DNA of 64,000 nucleotides from Modicisalibacter sp033446685 (GCF_033446685.1 NZ_JAWQLY010000002.1:248001-312000), one strand, 5' to 3'. Counted from the stretch's first letter, positions 52,330 through 61,401 are shown. Made by a program: numbers and translations. Notes: generated by a model not told the origin, from the letters alone.

Positions 52330-52839
52330 ATGAAAGCTGCAGAGAAGCGATTACTCGAGTGGCTGCGTGATGCTCATGCCATGGAAGAGCAAGCAGAGCA
52401 GATGCTGAAAGCCCAGGCCAGCCGCATCGAGCATTACCCGGAAATCAAGCAGCGCATCGAGCGTCATATCGAAGAAACGCGGGCGCAGAGCCAAAGGATC
52501 GAGGGCTGTATCGCGCGTTACGATGAAAGCTCGTCCTTTCTGAAAGACGCTACCGGAAGAATGTCGGCGATGGGTCAGGCGGTTGGCGGTATGTTCAGCG
52601 GCGATGAGATCGTCAAGGGCTGCATCGCCGGCTATACCTTCGAGCAACTGGAGATTTCTTCTTACAAGGTTCTGATCGCAACGGCGCAAGAAGCCGGCGA
52701 TATGGAAACCAAGCGAGTCTGCGAAGAAATCCTCGAGGAGGAGAAGGCCATGGCCGCTTGGCTGGACGAGCACATGCCTCAGACGGTACAGCAGTACCTG
52801 CAACGCGACGCAGACTCGAGCGATACGGCCAAACGCTGA
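52330..52839 (+). CDS. DUF892 / YciF-type ferritin-like protein
   Basis: A 169-residue four-helix protein of the YciF family. The N-terminal LLEWLRDAHAMEEQAEQMLK and the repeats of Glu-x-x-His (IERHIEETRAQSQRIEG; CEEILEEEKAMAAWLDEHMP) are the di-metal pattern. Homologues are stress-induced in enterobacteria, and the biochemical role is not settled. CCAAGGAGG precedes the ATG. It is divergent from the catalase and followed by its own terminator. Confidence 0.9.
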   Translation: MKAAEKRLLEWLRDAHAMEEQAEQMLKAQASRIEHYPEIKQRIERHIEETRAQSQRIEGCIARYDESSSFLKDATGRMSAMGQAVGGMFSGDEIVKGCIAGYTFEQLEISSYKVLIATAQEAGDMETKRVCEEILEEEKAMAAWLDEHMPQTVQQYLQRDADSSDTAKR

Positions 52840-52886
52840 GCCGCGCATAAGCCGTTAGCACGGCAGTTCGGCTCTGACATTTGACA

Positions 52887-52921
52887 AAGCGGCCCGGCTA
52901 TAATATGCCGGGCCGCTTATT
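52887..52921 (+). terminator. Terminator of the DUF892 gene
   Basis: AAGCGGCCCGGC pairs perfectly with GCCGGGCCGCTT around an 8-base AT loop, then ATTG. Confidence 0.85.
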
Positions 52922-52950
52922 GTGTAGCTGGGCGTTTATGAGTTAGAGAC

Positions 52951-52984
52951 AAAAAAATAGGATCGGCAATAGCCGATCCTATTT
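52951..52984 (-). terminator. Terminator of the small 67-residue gene
   Basis: AAATAGGATCGGC and GCCGATCCTATTT form a 13-base perfect stem with a 4-base loop; on the minus strand a T-run follows. Confidence 0.85.
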
Positions 52985-53004
52985 ATTCATGTGAGTGCTG
53001 GTTT

Positions 53005-53208
53005 CTAAAGGCGGTTTTTCAAGATGCTGGCGGCCTTATCACCATGCTCTGAGTAAAAGCGCTGTAGCTCTTCAAAAAACTTGGCCGCTTCATCGTCATT
53101 ATCACGCTGGGCATCGCTAGCGTACTGCTTGCAGTTTTCCGAGCCCTGAGCGAGATGGTAGATAGAACTAATCAAGTTATAGTTCTTATCTTTCACTGGG
53201 TTGGCCAT
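53005..53208 (-). CDS. Small helical protein, 67 residues
   Basis: The ATG at 53208 follows GGAAAGGAG with correct spacing. The product (MANPVKDKNYNLISSIYHLA, then QGSENCKQYASDAQRDNDDE) has two likely helices and resembles short ferritin-like or DUF2383-type fragments around EAAKFFEELQRFYSEHGDKA. No domain can be named with confidence. It lies in the stress-gene group with its own terminator. The longer frame from 53268 has no ribosome site. Confidence 0.75.
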   Translation of the reverse strand: MANPVKDKNYNLISSIYHLAQGSENCKQYASDAQRDNDDEAAKFFEELQRFYSEHGDKAASILKNRL

Positions 53209-53312
53209 AACTAAGCTCCTTTCCTTGAACCTCATAGTCGACTCTCGGCACGTCCTTGTGCTCGGCACATCCTTGTGCTTGTGCGCTTTCCATGTCGAGT
53301 TGGCAGAATTAG

Positions 53313-53666
53313 TTAGCTGTTGCGACCACCTTTCTGGCCAGCCTCTGAGGCTTTTTCGCGGTCATTGGCAAAGTTGCCACCGCTTTGCTTACCGCCTTTC
53401 TGACCTGCCTCAGAAGCCTTTTCTGGATCATTGGCAAAGTTGCCGCTGCTCTGTTGGCCACCTTTCTTGCCGGCTTCGGAAGCTTTTTCGGGGTCATTGG
53501 CGAAATTCCCCCCGCTATGCTGCCCGCCTTTGTGGCCGGCTTCAGCAGCTTTCTGAGGGTCGTTGGCGAAATTCCCGCCGCTGTGCTCGCCGCCTTTCTG
53601 GCCAGCTTTGGATGCACGCTTGGGATCTTCTGCGAAGTTACCAGAACCGCCACGATGTTCAGCCAT
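53313..53666 (-). CDS. KGG-repeat (general stress) protein
   Basis: A 117-residue hydrophilic protein with five tandem repeats of about 23 residues. The repeat is GNFANDPEKASEAGxKGGxx, the KGG or stress-induced acidophilic repeat also seen in Bacillus GsiB and E. coli YciG. Such proteins are thought to act like hydrophilins in desiccation and osmotic stress. TAAAAGGAG precedes the ATG at 53666. The repeats produce 69-base DNA repeats that also keep the other frames open, creating false ORFs. It ends the stress cluster. Confidence 0.92.
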   Translation of the reverse strand: MAEHRGGSGNFAEDPKRASKAGQKGGEHSGGNFANDPQKAAEAGHKGGQHSGGNFANDPEKASEAGKKGGQQSSGNFANDPEKASEAGQKGGKQSGGNFANDREKASEAGQKGGRNS

Positions 53667-53956
53667 GACAATACTCCTTTTACTCTGGTGTATGTGCGCT
53701 TGCCTTACTTGGAAGGCGTTGCGTCACTTCACTTTCGATATGCCACTTTTCCGTGTGACACTCTTAACGCTAGCTATGCGGTGCGGTTTAGGCAAATCCT
53801 GGTATGTAAAAAAAGGCAAAGATCGATGTCTGTTTTTTAATATAAAGCCTTTTTTAACCCAAGTTATTTATATAGGATAAAGTTTTCGACCACACATATA
53901 AAAATGTGAATAAACATCGCTTGCGAAGCGATAAAGCTTTTCTCGAATGCTGTCTT

Positions 53957-54613
53957 TCACTGGCCGGGTTTGATGCCGGGCTCGCTTGCCTCGTCGATAC
54001 CGCATAGGCAGCGGGCACTTTTCTCATCGAATGCATAGTCGCTCTGCAGACCGGTACAGATGCCGGTGCGCTCCGCCCGTGGGCGATGTTGGCTGGCCTT
54101 GCGCTTGCCGTTCAGCGCGGTAACGGTCAGTTCGACACCGATGATCGCCCGGCACATGGCCTCGATGTAGTCACGGGGCGCATCGTCCAGGCTCCATGGT
54201 TGCGGACGGGAATGCTCGAAGCGTTGGGTCAGGGCCGCGACGATGCGCTCGAGCCACGCGGGGTCGTCGATGAATCGCAACTGGCCGTGCGCGTGGACGA
54301 CTTGGTAATTCCAAGTCGGCACCACGCGGCCATGCTCGCGCTTGGCGGGATACCAGCTCGGCGTTATATAGGCCTGCGGCCCATGGAAGATCGCCAGCGC
54401 TGCCCGTTCGCCACCATGCCAGAGCGGATTGGCGCGCGCGATATGGCCGCGCAGCACGCCGTGGTCGCCCGCCTCGGGCGCCAGCAGTAGCGGCAGATGG
54501 TCGGCTTCGAGACCGCCACCGTCGACGCTGACCAGCGTTGCGAAGGGATGGGCACGGATGACGCCATGCAGTTGCTCGGGCTCGGTCATCGCAAAACGTT
54601 CGGGCAGGTACAT
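53957..54613 (-). CDS. PaiB-like FMN-binding protein
   Basis: A 218-residue flavin-reductase-like split-barrel protein of the PaiB/FMN-binding negative regulator family. It begins at ATG 54613 (CAGGAGCCGGC upstream); the much longer frame to 55165 runs through the GNAT gene and is rejected. MYLPERFAMTEPEQLHGVIR is the family start, and GPQAYITPSWYPAKREHGRV followed by VPTWNYQVVHAHGQ is its central signature. It lies 26 bases behind the GNAT gene. The last 25 residues are atypical. Confidence 0.88.
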   Translation of the reverse strand: MYLPERFAMTEPEQLHGVIRAHPFATLVSVDGGGLEADHLPLLLAPEAGDHGVLRGHIARANPLWHGGERAALAIFHGPQAYITPSWYPAKREHGRVVPTWNYQVVHAHGQLRFIDDPAWLERIVAALTQRFEHSRPQPWSLDDAPRDYIEAMCRAIIGVELTVTALNGKRKASQHRPRAERTGICTGLQSDYAFDEKSARCLCGIDEASEPGIKPGQ

Positions 54614-54639
54614 GCCGGCTCCTGTGGTTAGGGCGATCG

Positions 54640-55089
54640 TCAATCGAGGGTCAGCGTATAGCCGTGGAAGGCGTCGTTGCGCTGCCATCCCAGCGACTCG
54701 TAGAGCGCCTGGGCGGCCTTGTTGTGAGTCTGGGTACTGAGCGTCAGGCGAGGAACGCCGTGCTCGCGGGCGAGTGTCGCGGCGGCCTGCATCAAGGCGC
54801 GACCGATACCGCGGCCGCGCGCCTCGGGGTGCACATACAGATCGTTGAGTAGCCAGCGCGGCGCGAGGCTCACGGTGGAGAGCACCGGGTAGAGCTGCAC
54901 GAAGCCGCTCAGCGCACCGGCTTGCCCGGCATGAACCAGCAGGCGCGAATCGGCCGCGCCCAGGCGCTGGGCGAGAAACGCCCGCGCGGCGGCTGGGTCG
55001 CTCGGCTGCGCATAGAAGCGGCGATAATCGTCGAGCAGTTGGCTCAGCGGCTCGAGGTCGGACACCGTGGCGGAACGTATGGCGCTCAT
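54640..55089 (-). CDS. GNAT-family N-acetyltransferase
   Basis: A 149-residue acetyltransferase. The acetyl-CoA loop is LNDLYVHPEARGRGIGRALM, with the R-G-x-G-I-G motif, and the C-terminal THNKAAQALYESLGWQ is the family beta-bulge region. The substrate is unknown. The PaiA-PaiB pair in Bacillus also joins a GNAT and a PaiB protein (polyamine acetylation), which makes this couple interesting. Divergent from a MocR regulator. Confidence 0.88.
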   Translation of the reverse strand: MSAIRSATVSDLEPLSQLLDDYRRFYAQPSDPAAARAFLAQRLGAADSRLLVHAGQAGALSGFVQLYPVLSTVSLAPRWLLNDLYVHPEARGRGIGRALMQAAATLAREHGVPRLTLSTQTHNKAAQALYESLGWQRNDAFHGYTLTLD

Positions 55090-55188
55090 TGGGCTCTCCT
55101 GCCGGTCGGAAGAGGGATGACAGGGTTCCAGTGTCGGCGCATAGTGGTTTGCCGGTAAGAGCCAATTACGAGCATATCGAGGGAACCA

Positions 55189-56670
55189 GTGACCATCGAG
55201 CGCAGGCGTAGCGAGTGGATCGTCGAGGCCTTGGCCCTGCGGCTGAACCAGCATCGGGACGAGCCGGCGACCCTGGCGCAGCGCCTCTATACGCCGTTGC
55301 GCGGCTGGATCCAGCAGGGCGAGTTGACCGCCGGCGAGGCTTTGCCGTCGTCGCGTCGGCTGGCGCGAGCGCTCGGCATCGGCCGCAATACCGTGCTCAC
55401 GGCCATGGAGCGCCTGGCGGCGGAGGGGTTCGTGGTGGCCCGCCAGGGGGCGGGCCTGAGCGTCGCCGATCTCGGCCCGCTGCCGGTGGCGCCGGCGCCG
55501 CGGGCCGCCATGGTCGAGGCGCCGCCGCTGTCCGGCCGCGGCCAGCGGCTGCTCGATTTCTGCGCGACCCTGAGCGGCGGCCATCGCGCCTTTGCCCCGG
55601 GTGTGCCGGCGCTCGATCTGTTTCCCCGCGAACGCTGGCAGCGGCTGTTGCGTCGCCACCAGCAGCGTTCACCCACCGACTGGTTCGACTACCGCAGCCA
55701 GGGCGGTCTGCCGGCGCTGAAGTCGGCGCTGTGCGATTACCTGCGCCTATCGCGCTCGGTACGCTGTCATCCGGAGCAGATCCTGATCACCCAGGGCGCC
55801 CAGCAGGGCTTCGAACTAATCACCCGGCTGCTGGCGGATGCCGGCGATACGGCGTGGATCGAGGAGCCCGGCTACGGGGGCGCGCAGGCCTGCTTCGCGA
55901 TGGCCGGGTTGGCGATGCAGCCAATCCCCGTCGACGCGGCGGGAATCGACCCGGAGCAGGCGGCGGGTCCGCCGCCGCGCTTGATCTACGTGACACCATC
56001 GCACCAGTACCCGCTCGGGGTCACCCTGTCGCTGAACCGGCGGCTGGCGCTGTTGAAGACGGCCGAACGCCACCGCGCCTGGCTCATCGAGGACGACTAC
56101 GACAGCGAGTTTCGCTATACCAGCGCGCCACTAGCCTCGCTGCAGGGGCTCGCCGAGGGCGCGCCGGTGATCTATGTCGGCACCTTCAGCAAGGTGCTCT
56201 ATCCCGGCCTGCGACTGGGCTATCTGGTGCTGCCCGAGCCACTGGTCGAGGTGTTCCGCCGGGCCAGCGCCCGCTTGCATCGCGAAGGGCAGTACGTCGT
56301 GCAGGCGGCGCTGGCCGAGTTCATCGAGGCCGGGCATTTCGCCCGCCACGTGGCACGCATGAAAAGCGCCTATCGCCAGCGTCAGGCGTGGCTACGCCAG
56401 GCCCTGGCCCCGGCGGTGGCCCAGGGGCTCGAGCTGTCGTCGGGACACGCCGGCATGCATCTGGTCGCCCGGCTCGCCTCGCTCGAACAGGAGCAACGGC
56501 TGGTCGATACCGGCCACGCCGCCGAGGTGGCGTTGTCGCCGCTGTCGCGCTACTACCTGGGCCCGGGCCGGCCGGGACTGGTGCTGGGCTACGCGGGCAG
56601 CGATGAAGGCGAGATCGCGCGCGCGGGCGGCTGGCTGAGCCGGGCCTGGCTGGACCTGCGCAGCCGCTGA
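55189..56670 (+). CDS. MocR/PdxR-type GntR regulator with aminotransferase domain
   Basis: A 493-residue fusion: GntR winged HTH at about 25-95 (LPSSRRLARALGIGRNTVLT) and a fold-type I aminotransferase domain with the PLP lysine in VGTFSKVLYPGLRLGYLVLP. It starts with GTG at 55189, with GAGGGA upstream. It is divergent from the GNAT-PaiB pair across a 99-base gap and very likely controls it. The PLP domain serves as a sensor of an amine or PLP-related effector. Confidence 0.92.
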   Translation: MTIERRRSEWIVEALALRLNQHRDEPATLAQRLYTPLRGWIQQGELTAGEALPSSRRLARALGIGRNTVLTAMERLAAEGFVVARQGAGLSVADLGPLPVAPAPRAAMVEAPPLSGRGQRLLDFCATLSGGHRAFAPGVPALDLFPRERWQRLLRRHQQRSPTDWFDYRSQGGLPALKSALCDYLRLSRSVRCHPEQILITQGAQQGFELITRLLADAGDTAWIEEPGYGGAQACFAMAGLAMQPIPVDAAGIDPEQAAGPPPRLIYVTPSHQYPLGVTLSLNRRLALLKTAERHRAWLIEDDYDSEFRYTSAPLASLQGLAEGAPVIYVGTFSKVLYPGLRLGYLVLPEPLVEVFRRASARLHREGQYVVQAALAEFIEAGHFARHVARMKSAYRQRQAWLRQALAPAVAQGLELSSGHAGMHLVARLASLEQEQRLVDTGHAAEVALSPLSRYYLGPGRPGLVLGYAGSDEGEIARAGGWLSRAWLDLRSR

Positions 56671-56683
56671 GGCCAAGCGGTGG

Positions 56684-57679
56684 TCAGGGCTCGGGCATGG
56701 CCGTGAGATAGGGCAACGGCGCGGGGCGGGGTGCACTGGCGACCGCCTCGACGCGCGCGATGGCGCGCTCGCGAGAGGCCCGCAGATGCTGCTTGAGCGC
56801 CTTGGCGGCGAGTGCGGTGTGGCCGGCTTCCAGCGCCTCGAAGATGCTCAGGTGCTCGGGCAGGAACGGTTCGGTCGCGTAGAGCGGCGGCGTCCAGCGG
56901 TACAGGAAGCTATGCGCCACCAGCAACGAGTGGTAGAAACGGATCGCCTGGAGCATCTCTTGATTGGGGCAGGCCCCCAACAGCTCGGTATGCAGATCGC
57001 TTTCCAGCCGGTCGAGTTCGTGCCCGGCCAGCGTCGAGGCTCTCGCCATGGCCGCGCGCAGCCGGTCGGCCATGGCCGCGATCCGCTCCGGGGCGACGTG
57101 CGGGACGGCCCGCGACAACGCGGCCGGCTCCAGCACCTCGCGCATCTCGTAGACCTCGTTGACGTGCGCCGGGGTTAGCGCCGGGGCGTGCCAGCGCGAA
57201 TGGCCGGCCTTGCGCACGATGCCGCGCTGCTGCAGGCGTGCCATCACCTCGCGCGCCACCGTACGGCTAACGCCATGGTAGCGGGCCAGCTCGCTCTCGA
57301 TGACCCGCCAGTCGCCGAAGGCGGTGCGCGGGACGATCTCGTCGACCACTTCCGCGTAGATCTTCTCCCAGCTGGGTTGGCTGGCCAGCGCCTGAGGCTG
57401 GCGCGCGGTGCCTGGCCGGGGTGGGGCGTGATGCGCCGCACATACGCGAAACCCCCGCCCGGGACGACGTTCGACCAGGCCTTCGGCGGCCAGCGCCATC
57501 AGCGCCTGGCGCACCGGCGCGCGACTGATCCCGAAGCGCGTGGCCAGGACCGTCTCGGCGAGGCGCTCCCGAGCGGCGAGCTGACCGCTGCGAATCTCCT
57601 CGGCGAGGATCGCCCGGACCCGCTCGTGGAGGCGGGGCGCAGTACCGCGAGGCGCAGCGTGATCGGTTGACTCGGTCAT
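56684..57679 (-). CDS. GntR-family regulator with two wHTH domains and an FCD domain
   Basis: A 331-residue regulator. The first winged HTH is at about 18-82 (LATRFGISRAPVRQALMALA). A second complete HTH-like unit is at about 105-165 (WEKIYAEVVDEIVPRTAFGD; LARYHGVSRTVAREVMARLQ; QRGIVRKAGHSRW), then an FCD ligand domain follows. FCD regulators normally have one HTH and about 230 residues. The ATG at 57679 is chosen by domain start. It is divergent from the SDR-Ldh-TRAP operon and is its probable regulator. Confidence 0.85.
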   Translation of the reverse strand: MTESTDHAAPRGTAPRLHERVRAILAEEIRSGQLAARERLAETVLATRFGISRAPVRQALMALAAEGLVERRPGRGFRVCAAHHAPPRPGTARQPQALASQPSWEKIYAEVVDEIVPRTAFGDWRVIESELARYHGVSRTVAREVMARLQQRGIVRKAGHSRWHAPALTPAHVNEVYEMREVLEPAALSRAVPHVAPERIAAMADRLRAAMARASTLAGHELDRLESDLHTELLGACPNQEMLQAIRFYHSLLVAHSFLYRWTPPLYATEPFLPEHLSIFEALEAGHTALAAKALKQHLRASRERAIARVEAVASAPRPAPLPYLTAMPEP

Positions 57680-57926
57680 GGTGAATGTTCGCTTCGACCC
57701 AGGGGCTGATAATGCCGACGGAGGCGGTGGCCGTGTTCGGTTCGCATTGCATTCTTCCATGCCCGGCGCGGACTCGAAAGGACTCGCTGGCGAGCTCCTC
57801 GACTTTGGTTGCAAGACCGCCTGTCCCGCTTGCGAGGCCGGTGATCGCTGTCTAACGTACACATTAGACAATATGGCGATGCGCATCAGCGTGGTGCGCC
57901 CACGACAACAGCGCGGCGGAGGAAGC

Positions 57927-58667
57927 ATGGCGGCACGCCTGAACGGTAAGCGAGCGGTAGTGACTGGAGCCGGCCAGGGCATCGGTCGAGCGGTGGCTCT
58001 GGCCTTTGCGGCCGAAGGTGCGCAGGTGATCGCCGCGAGCCGAACCCGGGCCAAGATGGCCGATCTCCCCGAGCAGGCGCCGGGAATCACCATCGCCGAG
58101 CTGGACGTTACCGATGCCGCGGCCGTGGCGGCACTGCTCGGTGGCGAGCGCGTCGACATCCTCTTCAACTGCGCCGGCTGGGTGCATGACGGCACCCTGC
58201 TCGACTGCGATGCCGAGGACTGGCAGCGCAGCTTCGACCAGAACGTGACCTCGATCTATCACACCCTGCGTGCGGTGCTGCCCGGCATGCTCGAGCGAGG
58301 GAGCGGCTCGATCATCAATGTCGCCTCGGTGGCCTCGAGCATTAGCGGCGTGCCGCGCCGCGCCGCCTATGGCGCCGCCAAGGCGGCGGTGATCGGCCTC
58401 ACCAAGGCGGTGGCGCGCGATGTCATCGGCAACGGCGTACGCTGCAACGCGCTGTGTCCTGGCACCACCCTGTCGCCGTCGCTCGAAGCGCGTATCGCGG
58501 CCACCCCCGACCCCGAGGCCACGCGGCGCGAGTTCATCGCCCGCCAGCCGATGGGCCGCCTGGGCAGCGTCGAGGAGATGGCCGCCACGGCGGTATGGCT
58601 GGGCAGCGATGAATCCGGCTTCACCACCGGCACCACCATCGTCATCGACGGAGGGCAGACGCTATGA
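57927..58667 (+). CDS. SDR-family dehydrogenase, DHRS6-like
   Basis: A 246-residue classical short-chain dehydrogenase. TGAGQGIGRAVALAF is the NAD-binding glycine motif, the catalytic Ser lies near VASVASSISGVPRRA, and Tyr-x-x-x-Lys is YGAAKAAVIGL. ILFNCAGWVHDGTLLDCDAE is close to DHRS6/3-hydroxybutyrate- and 2-keto-3-deoxy-L-fuconate-type enzymes. GCGGAGGAAGC precedes the ATG at 57927. It is translationally coupled to the next gene. The sugar-acid or hydroxy-acid substrate is unknown. Confidence 0.9.
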   Translation: MAARLNGKRAVVTGAGQGIGRAVALAFAAEGAQVIAASRTRAKMADLPEQAPGITIAELDVTDAAAVAALLGGERVDILFNCAGWVHDGTLLDCDAEDWQRSFDQNVTSIYHTLRAVLPGMLERGSGSIINVASVASSISGVPRRAAYGAAKAAVIGLTKAVARDVIGNGVRCNALCPGTTLSPSLEARIAATPDPEATRREFIARQPMGRLGSVEEMAATAVWLGSDESGFTTGTTIVIDGGQTL

Positions 58668-59749
58668 GCCCGACCACGCATGACCCACGGCGGGTGGATG
58701 CCGCGCACCTCGAGCACTTCATTCGCGACGTTCTGGCCCGGATCGCCGACGAGGCGACCGCGGACGCCGCCACTCGGGCGATGATGCACGGCTCGCGGTT
58801 GGGCATCGATAGCCACGGCGCGCGCCTGCTGCAGCACTACGTGACGGTCATGGAGGCCGGACGCGTCAATCCTCGCCCCGAGCTGCGCCTGGAAGCGGGT
58901 ATCGGCGCCACCGCGGTGCTCGATGCCGACGACGGCCACGGCGCGCTGGCCGCGTATCGGGCGATGGATGAGGCCGTCGCCCTGGCCGGGCGGCAGGGCA
59001 TCGGCGCGGTGGCGATCCGGCGCAGTTCGCATTTCGGCCCCGCCGGGGCCTATGCCCTGGCGGCCGCCGAGCGGGGCTATATCGGCCTGGCATTCTGTAA
59101 CTCGGATAGCTTCGTGCGCCTGCACGAAGGCAAGACCCGCTTTCACGGCACCAACCCGATCGCCGCCGCGGTGCCTGCCGCCGGCCAGCGCCCATGGCTG
59201 CTCGACATGGCGACCAGCGCCATCCCCTACAACCGCGTGAAGCTATACCGCAGCCTGGCCCAGGTCCTGCCCGAGGGCGTCGCCTCGGACGTGGAAGGGC
59301 GTGATGTGCGCGACGCCGAGCAGGCCGAGATGCTCGCCCCGCTGGGCGGTGCCTTCGGCTTCAAGGGCGCCGGGCTCGGCGGCCTGGTGGAGATTCTCAG
59401 CGCGGTGCTGACGGGCATGAAGCTGAGCTTCGACATCGCGCCGATGCCCGGCCCCGACCTCAGCACGCCGCGCGGGCTCGGCGCCTTCGTGCTGGCGCTC
59501 GATCCGGCGGCCTTCGTGGCGCCGGTCACCTTCGAGGCGGGCATGGCGCGCTACCTGGATATCCTGCGCGCCTCGCCGGCAATCGACGGCGGTGCGGTGA
59601 TGGCGCCGGGCGACCGCGAATGGCGCGAGGCCGCCGAGCGCGAGCATCGCGGCATTCCGCTCGACCCCGATACGCTGGCCCACTTTGCGGCACTGGCCGA
59701 GCGCTTCGGCCTGGCCTGGCCGCCCGACAGCGAGCGGGGCACGCCATGA
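58664..59749 (+). CDS. Malate/L-lactate/ureidoglycolate dehydrogenase family (Ldh2-type)
   Basis: A 361-residue NAD(P)-dependent oxidoreductase of the Ldh2/YlbC/YiaK fold, unrelated to classical lactate dehydrogenase. Hallmarks are GIDSHGARLL with the substrate-binding His, AVAIRRSSHFGPAGAYALAA with the catalytic His, and FHGTNPIAAAVP. It overlaps the SDR gene by four bases. With the TRAP genes it suggests catabolism of a 2-hydroxy acid or aldonate via a 2-oxo intermediate. Confidence 0.9.
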   Translation: MSPTTHDPRRVDAAHLEHFIRDVLARIADEATADAATRAMMHGSRLGIDSHGARLLQHYVTVMEAGRVNPRPELRLEAGIGATAVLDADDGHGALAAYRAMDEAVALAGRQGIGAVAIRRSSHFGPAGAYALAAAERGYIGLAFCNSDSFVRLHEGKTRFHGTNPIAAAVPAAGQRPWLLDMATSAIPYNRVKLYRSLAQVLPEGVASDVEGRDVRDAEQAEMLAPLGGAFGFKGAGLGGLVEILSAVLTGMKLSFDIAPMPGPDLSTPRGLGAFVLALDPAAFVAPVTFEAGMARYLDILRASPAIDGGAVMAPGDREWREAAEREHRGIPLDPDTLAHFAALAERFGLAWPPDSERGTP

Positions 59750-59875
59750 CGCCGCGGATACCGACAACACGCACCGCCAACAACAACAACCGGTTGTAGT
59801 GACGCCGCTTCTGCCGCGAGACGCGCCAGAAGCGGCAACCCAGCACGCAAGCGAGATAACGACAAGGAGACGAGC

Positions 59876-60880
59876 ATGCCTACGTTGAGCCAGATACTCA
59901 TCCGCTTTACGGCACCGGCCTGCACGGCGCTGGCGTTCGCCAGCCTGGCGCCGGGCGCGGCGGCGGCCCAGGAAGACTACACGCTTCGCTTCAACCACGT
60001 GCTGGGCCCCAACGAGCCTTTCCACCAGGGCTTTCTGAAGTGGGCCGAGAACGTCGAGGAGCGTACCGACGGGCATCTCAAGATCGATGTCTTTCACAGC
60101 GCCCAGCTGGGCGTCGAGGAGGACATCATTGAGCAGATCCGCCAGGGCGCCAACATCGGTCAGAACACCGACGCCGCGCGGCTGGGCAATTACGTGCCGG
60201 GGATCTCGGTGATCAACGGCCCTTACTTCATCGAGTCGATGGCCGACGTCGAAAAGCTCAACGACGCACCGACCATGCAGGCGTGGCAAAAGCAGCTGGC
60301 CGACGACTATGGCCTGCAGGTGGTGTGCTTCGACTGGGTGCAGGGCAAGCGCCACTTCTTCACCAATCAGGAGATTCATTCGCCGGCCGATCTCGAGGGG
60401 GTACGCGTGCGTACGCCGCCGGCACCGATCTGGCAGGAGTCGATCCGCGCGCTGGGCGCCGCGCCGGTGGCGATGGATTTCGGCGACGTCTACTCGGGCC
60501 TGCAGTCGCGGGCCATCGACGGCGCGGAACTGGTCTATCCCAACATCACCGCCGGCGGGCTGGGCGAGGTCCTCGATTACGCGATCGAGACCGGCCACAT
60601 CACCCTGGTCAATTTCCAGGTGGTCAGTTCGAGCTGGTTCGAGGGGCTGCCCGAGGAGTACCAGAAGATCCTCGTCGAGGAGTGCCGCGCGGCCGGCCAG
60701 GACGCGTCGCGCCAGATGGAGGCCGCCGCCAGCGAGGCCAAGGCGCAGTTGCAGGAAGACGGCATGACGGTGATCACCGACATCGATCGCGAGGCGTTCA
60801 AGAAGGCCGGCGAGCAGGCCTACGAGGCCCTCGGCCTGACCGACGCCAAGCAGCGCTTGGCCGAGGAGATCGGCAAGTGA
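59876..60880 (+). CDS. TRAP solute-binding protein, DctP family
   Basis: A 334-residue periplasmic protein with a signal peptide of about 31 residues ending AAAA | QEDYTLRFNHVLGPNEPF. The substrate region VRVRTPPAPIWQESIRALGA, then MDFGDVYSGLQSRAIDGAEL, contains the conserved Arg that binds the ligand carboxylate. ACAAGGAGACGAGC precedes the ATG. The 126-base gap after the dehydrogenase gene may hold a processing site or internal promoter. Confidence 0.93.
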   Translation: MPTLSQILIRFTAPACTALAFASLAPGAAAAQEDYTLRFNHVLGPNEPFHQGFLKWAENVEERTDGHLKIDVFHSAQLGVEEDIIEQIRQGANIGQNTDAARLGNYVPGISVINGPYFIESMADVEKLNDAPTMQAWQKQLADDYGLQVVCFDWVQGKRHFFTNQEIHSPADLEGVRVRTPPAPIWQESIRALGAAPVAMDFGDVYSGLQSRAIDGAELVYPNITAGGLGEVLDYAIETGHITLVNFQVVSSSWFEGLPEEYQKILVEECRAAGQDASRQMEAAASEAKAQLQEDGMTVITDIDREAFKKAGEQAYEALGLTDAKQRLAEEIGK

Positions 60881-60903
60881 AGCCGGGCAGCCGGAGGTGA
60901 GCG

Positions 60904-61401
60904 ATGCACACGCTGTTTCGCGTCGGTATCCGGGTCGAAACGTGGACCGCCGGCATCCTGCTGGTGGCCATGGTCGTCCTGGTGCTGCTGGGCGGGATCG
61001 CCCGTTTCCTGCATGTGCCGCTGAACTGGACGCTCGACATGGCGACCTGTGCGTTCGCCTGGGCGACCTTCCTATGCGCCGACATCGCCTGGCGGCGCGG
61101 CGCGCTGATGTCGGTGGACCTGCTCATGCGCAGGCTGCCGGCACGCCTGCAACGGGCGCTGCTGCTGTTCAACTATCTGTTGATCGTGCTCTTTCTGGTG
61201 TTCCTGTTCGTCACCGGGCTGTGGCTGTCGTGGGCGTCATGGGCGCGTAGCTTCCGGGGGATTCCCTGGGTCAGCTATTCATGGGTGACGCTCAGCCTGC
61301 CGGTGGGCAGCCTGCTGATGCTACTCACCACCGGCTTCAAGGTGCGGCGACAATTGCGTCCCGACACACACGCCGCCGAAGGGGAGAAGGCCTCATGCTG
61401 A
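60904..61401 (+). CDS. TRAP small permease, DctQ family
   Basis: A 165-residue membrane protein with four helices. LDMATCAFAWATFLCADIAW is the family helix-2 segment. A GGAGGTGA site precedes the ATG. Its last seven bases overlap the large permease gene. The gap from the binding protein is only 23 bases, without the hairpins seen in the other TRAP operons. Confidence 0.92.
   Translation: MHTLFRVGIRVETWTAGILLVAMVVLVLLGGIARFLHVPLNWTLDMATCAFAWATFLCADIAWRRGALMSVDLLMRRLPARLQRALLLFNYLLIVLFLVFLFVTGLWLSWASWARSFRGIPWVSYSWVTLSLPVGSLLMLLTTGFKVRRQLRPDTHAAEGEKASC

Noticed and set aside
53313..53666. Regular 69-base repeats considered as CRISPR or minisatellite
   Set aside because: The repeats encode the KGG motif in one frame, are contiguous without spacers, and have a ribosome site and start codon.
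57678..57926. N-terminal extension of the SDR gene
   Set aside because: The extra 83 codons overlap the divergent promoter, and the NAD-binding motif starts correctly from ATG 57927, which has GGAGGAA upstream.
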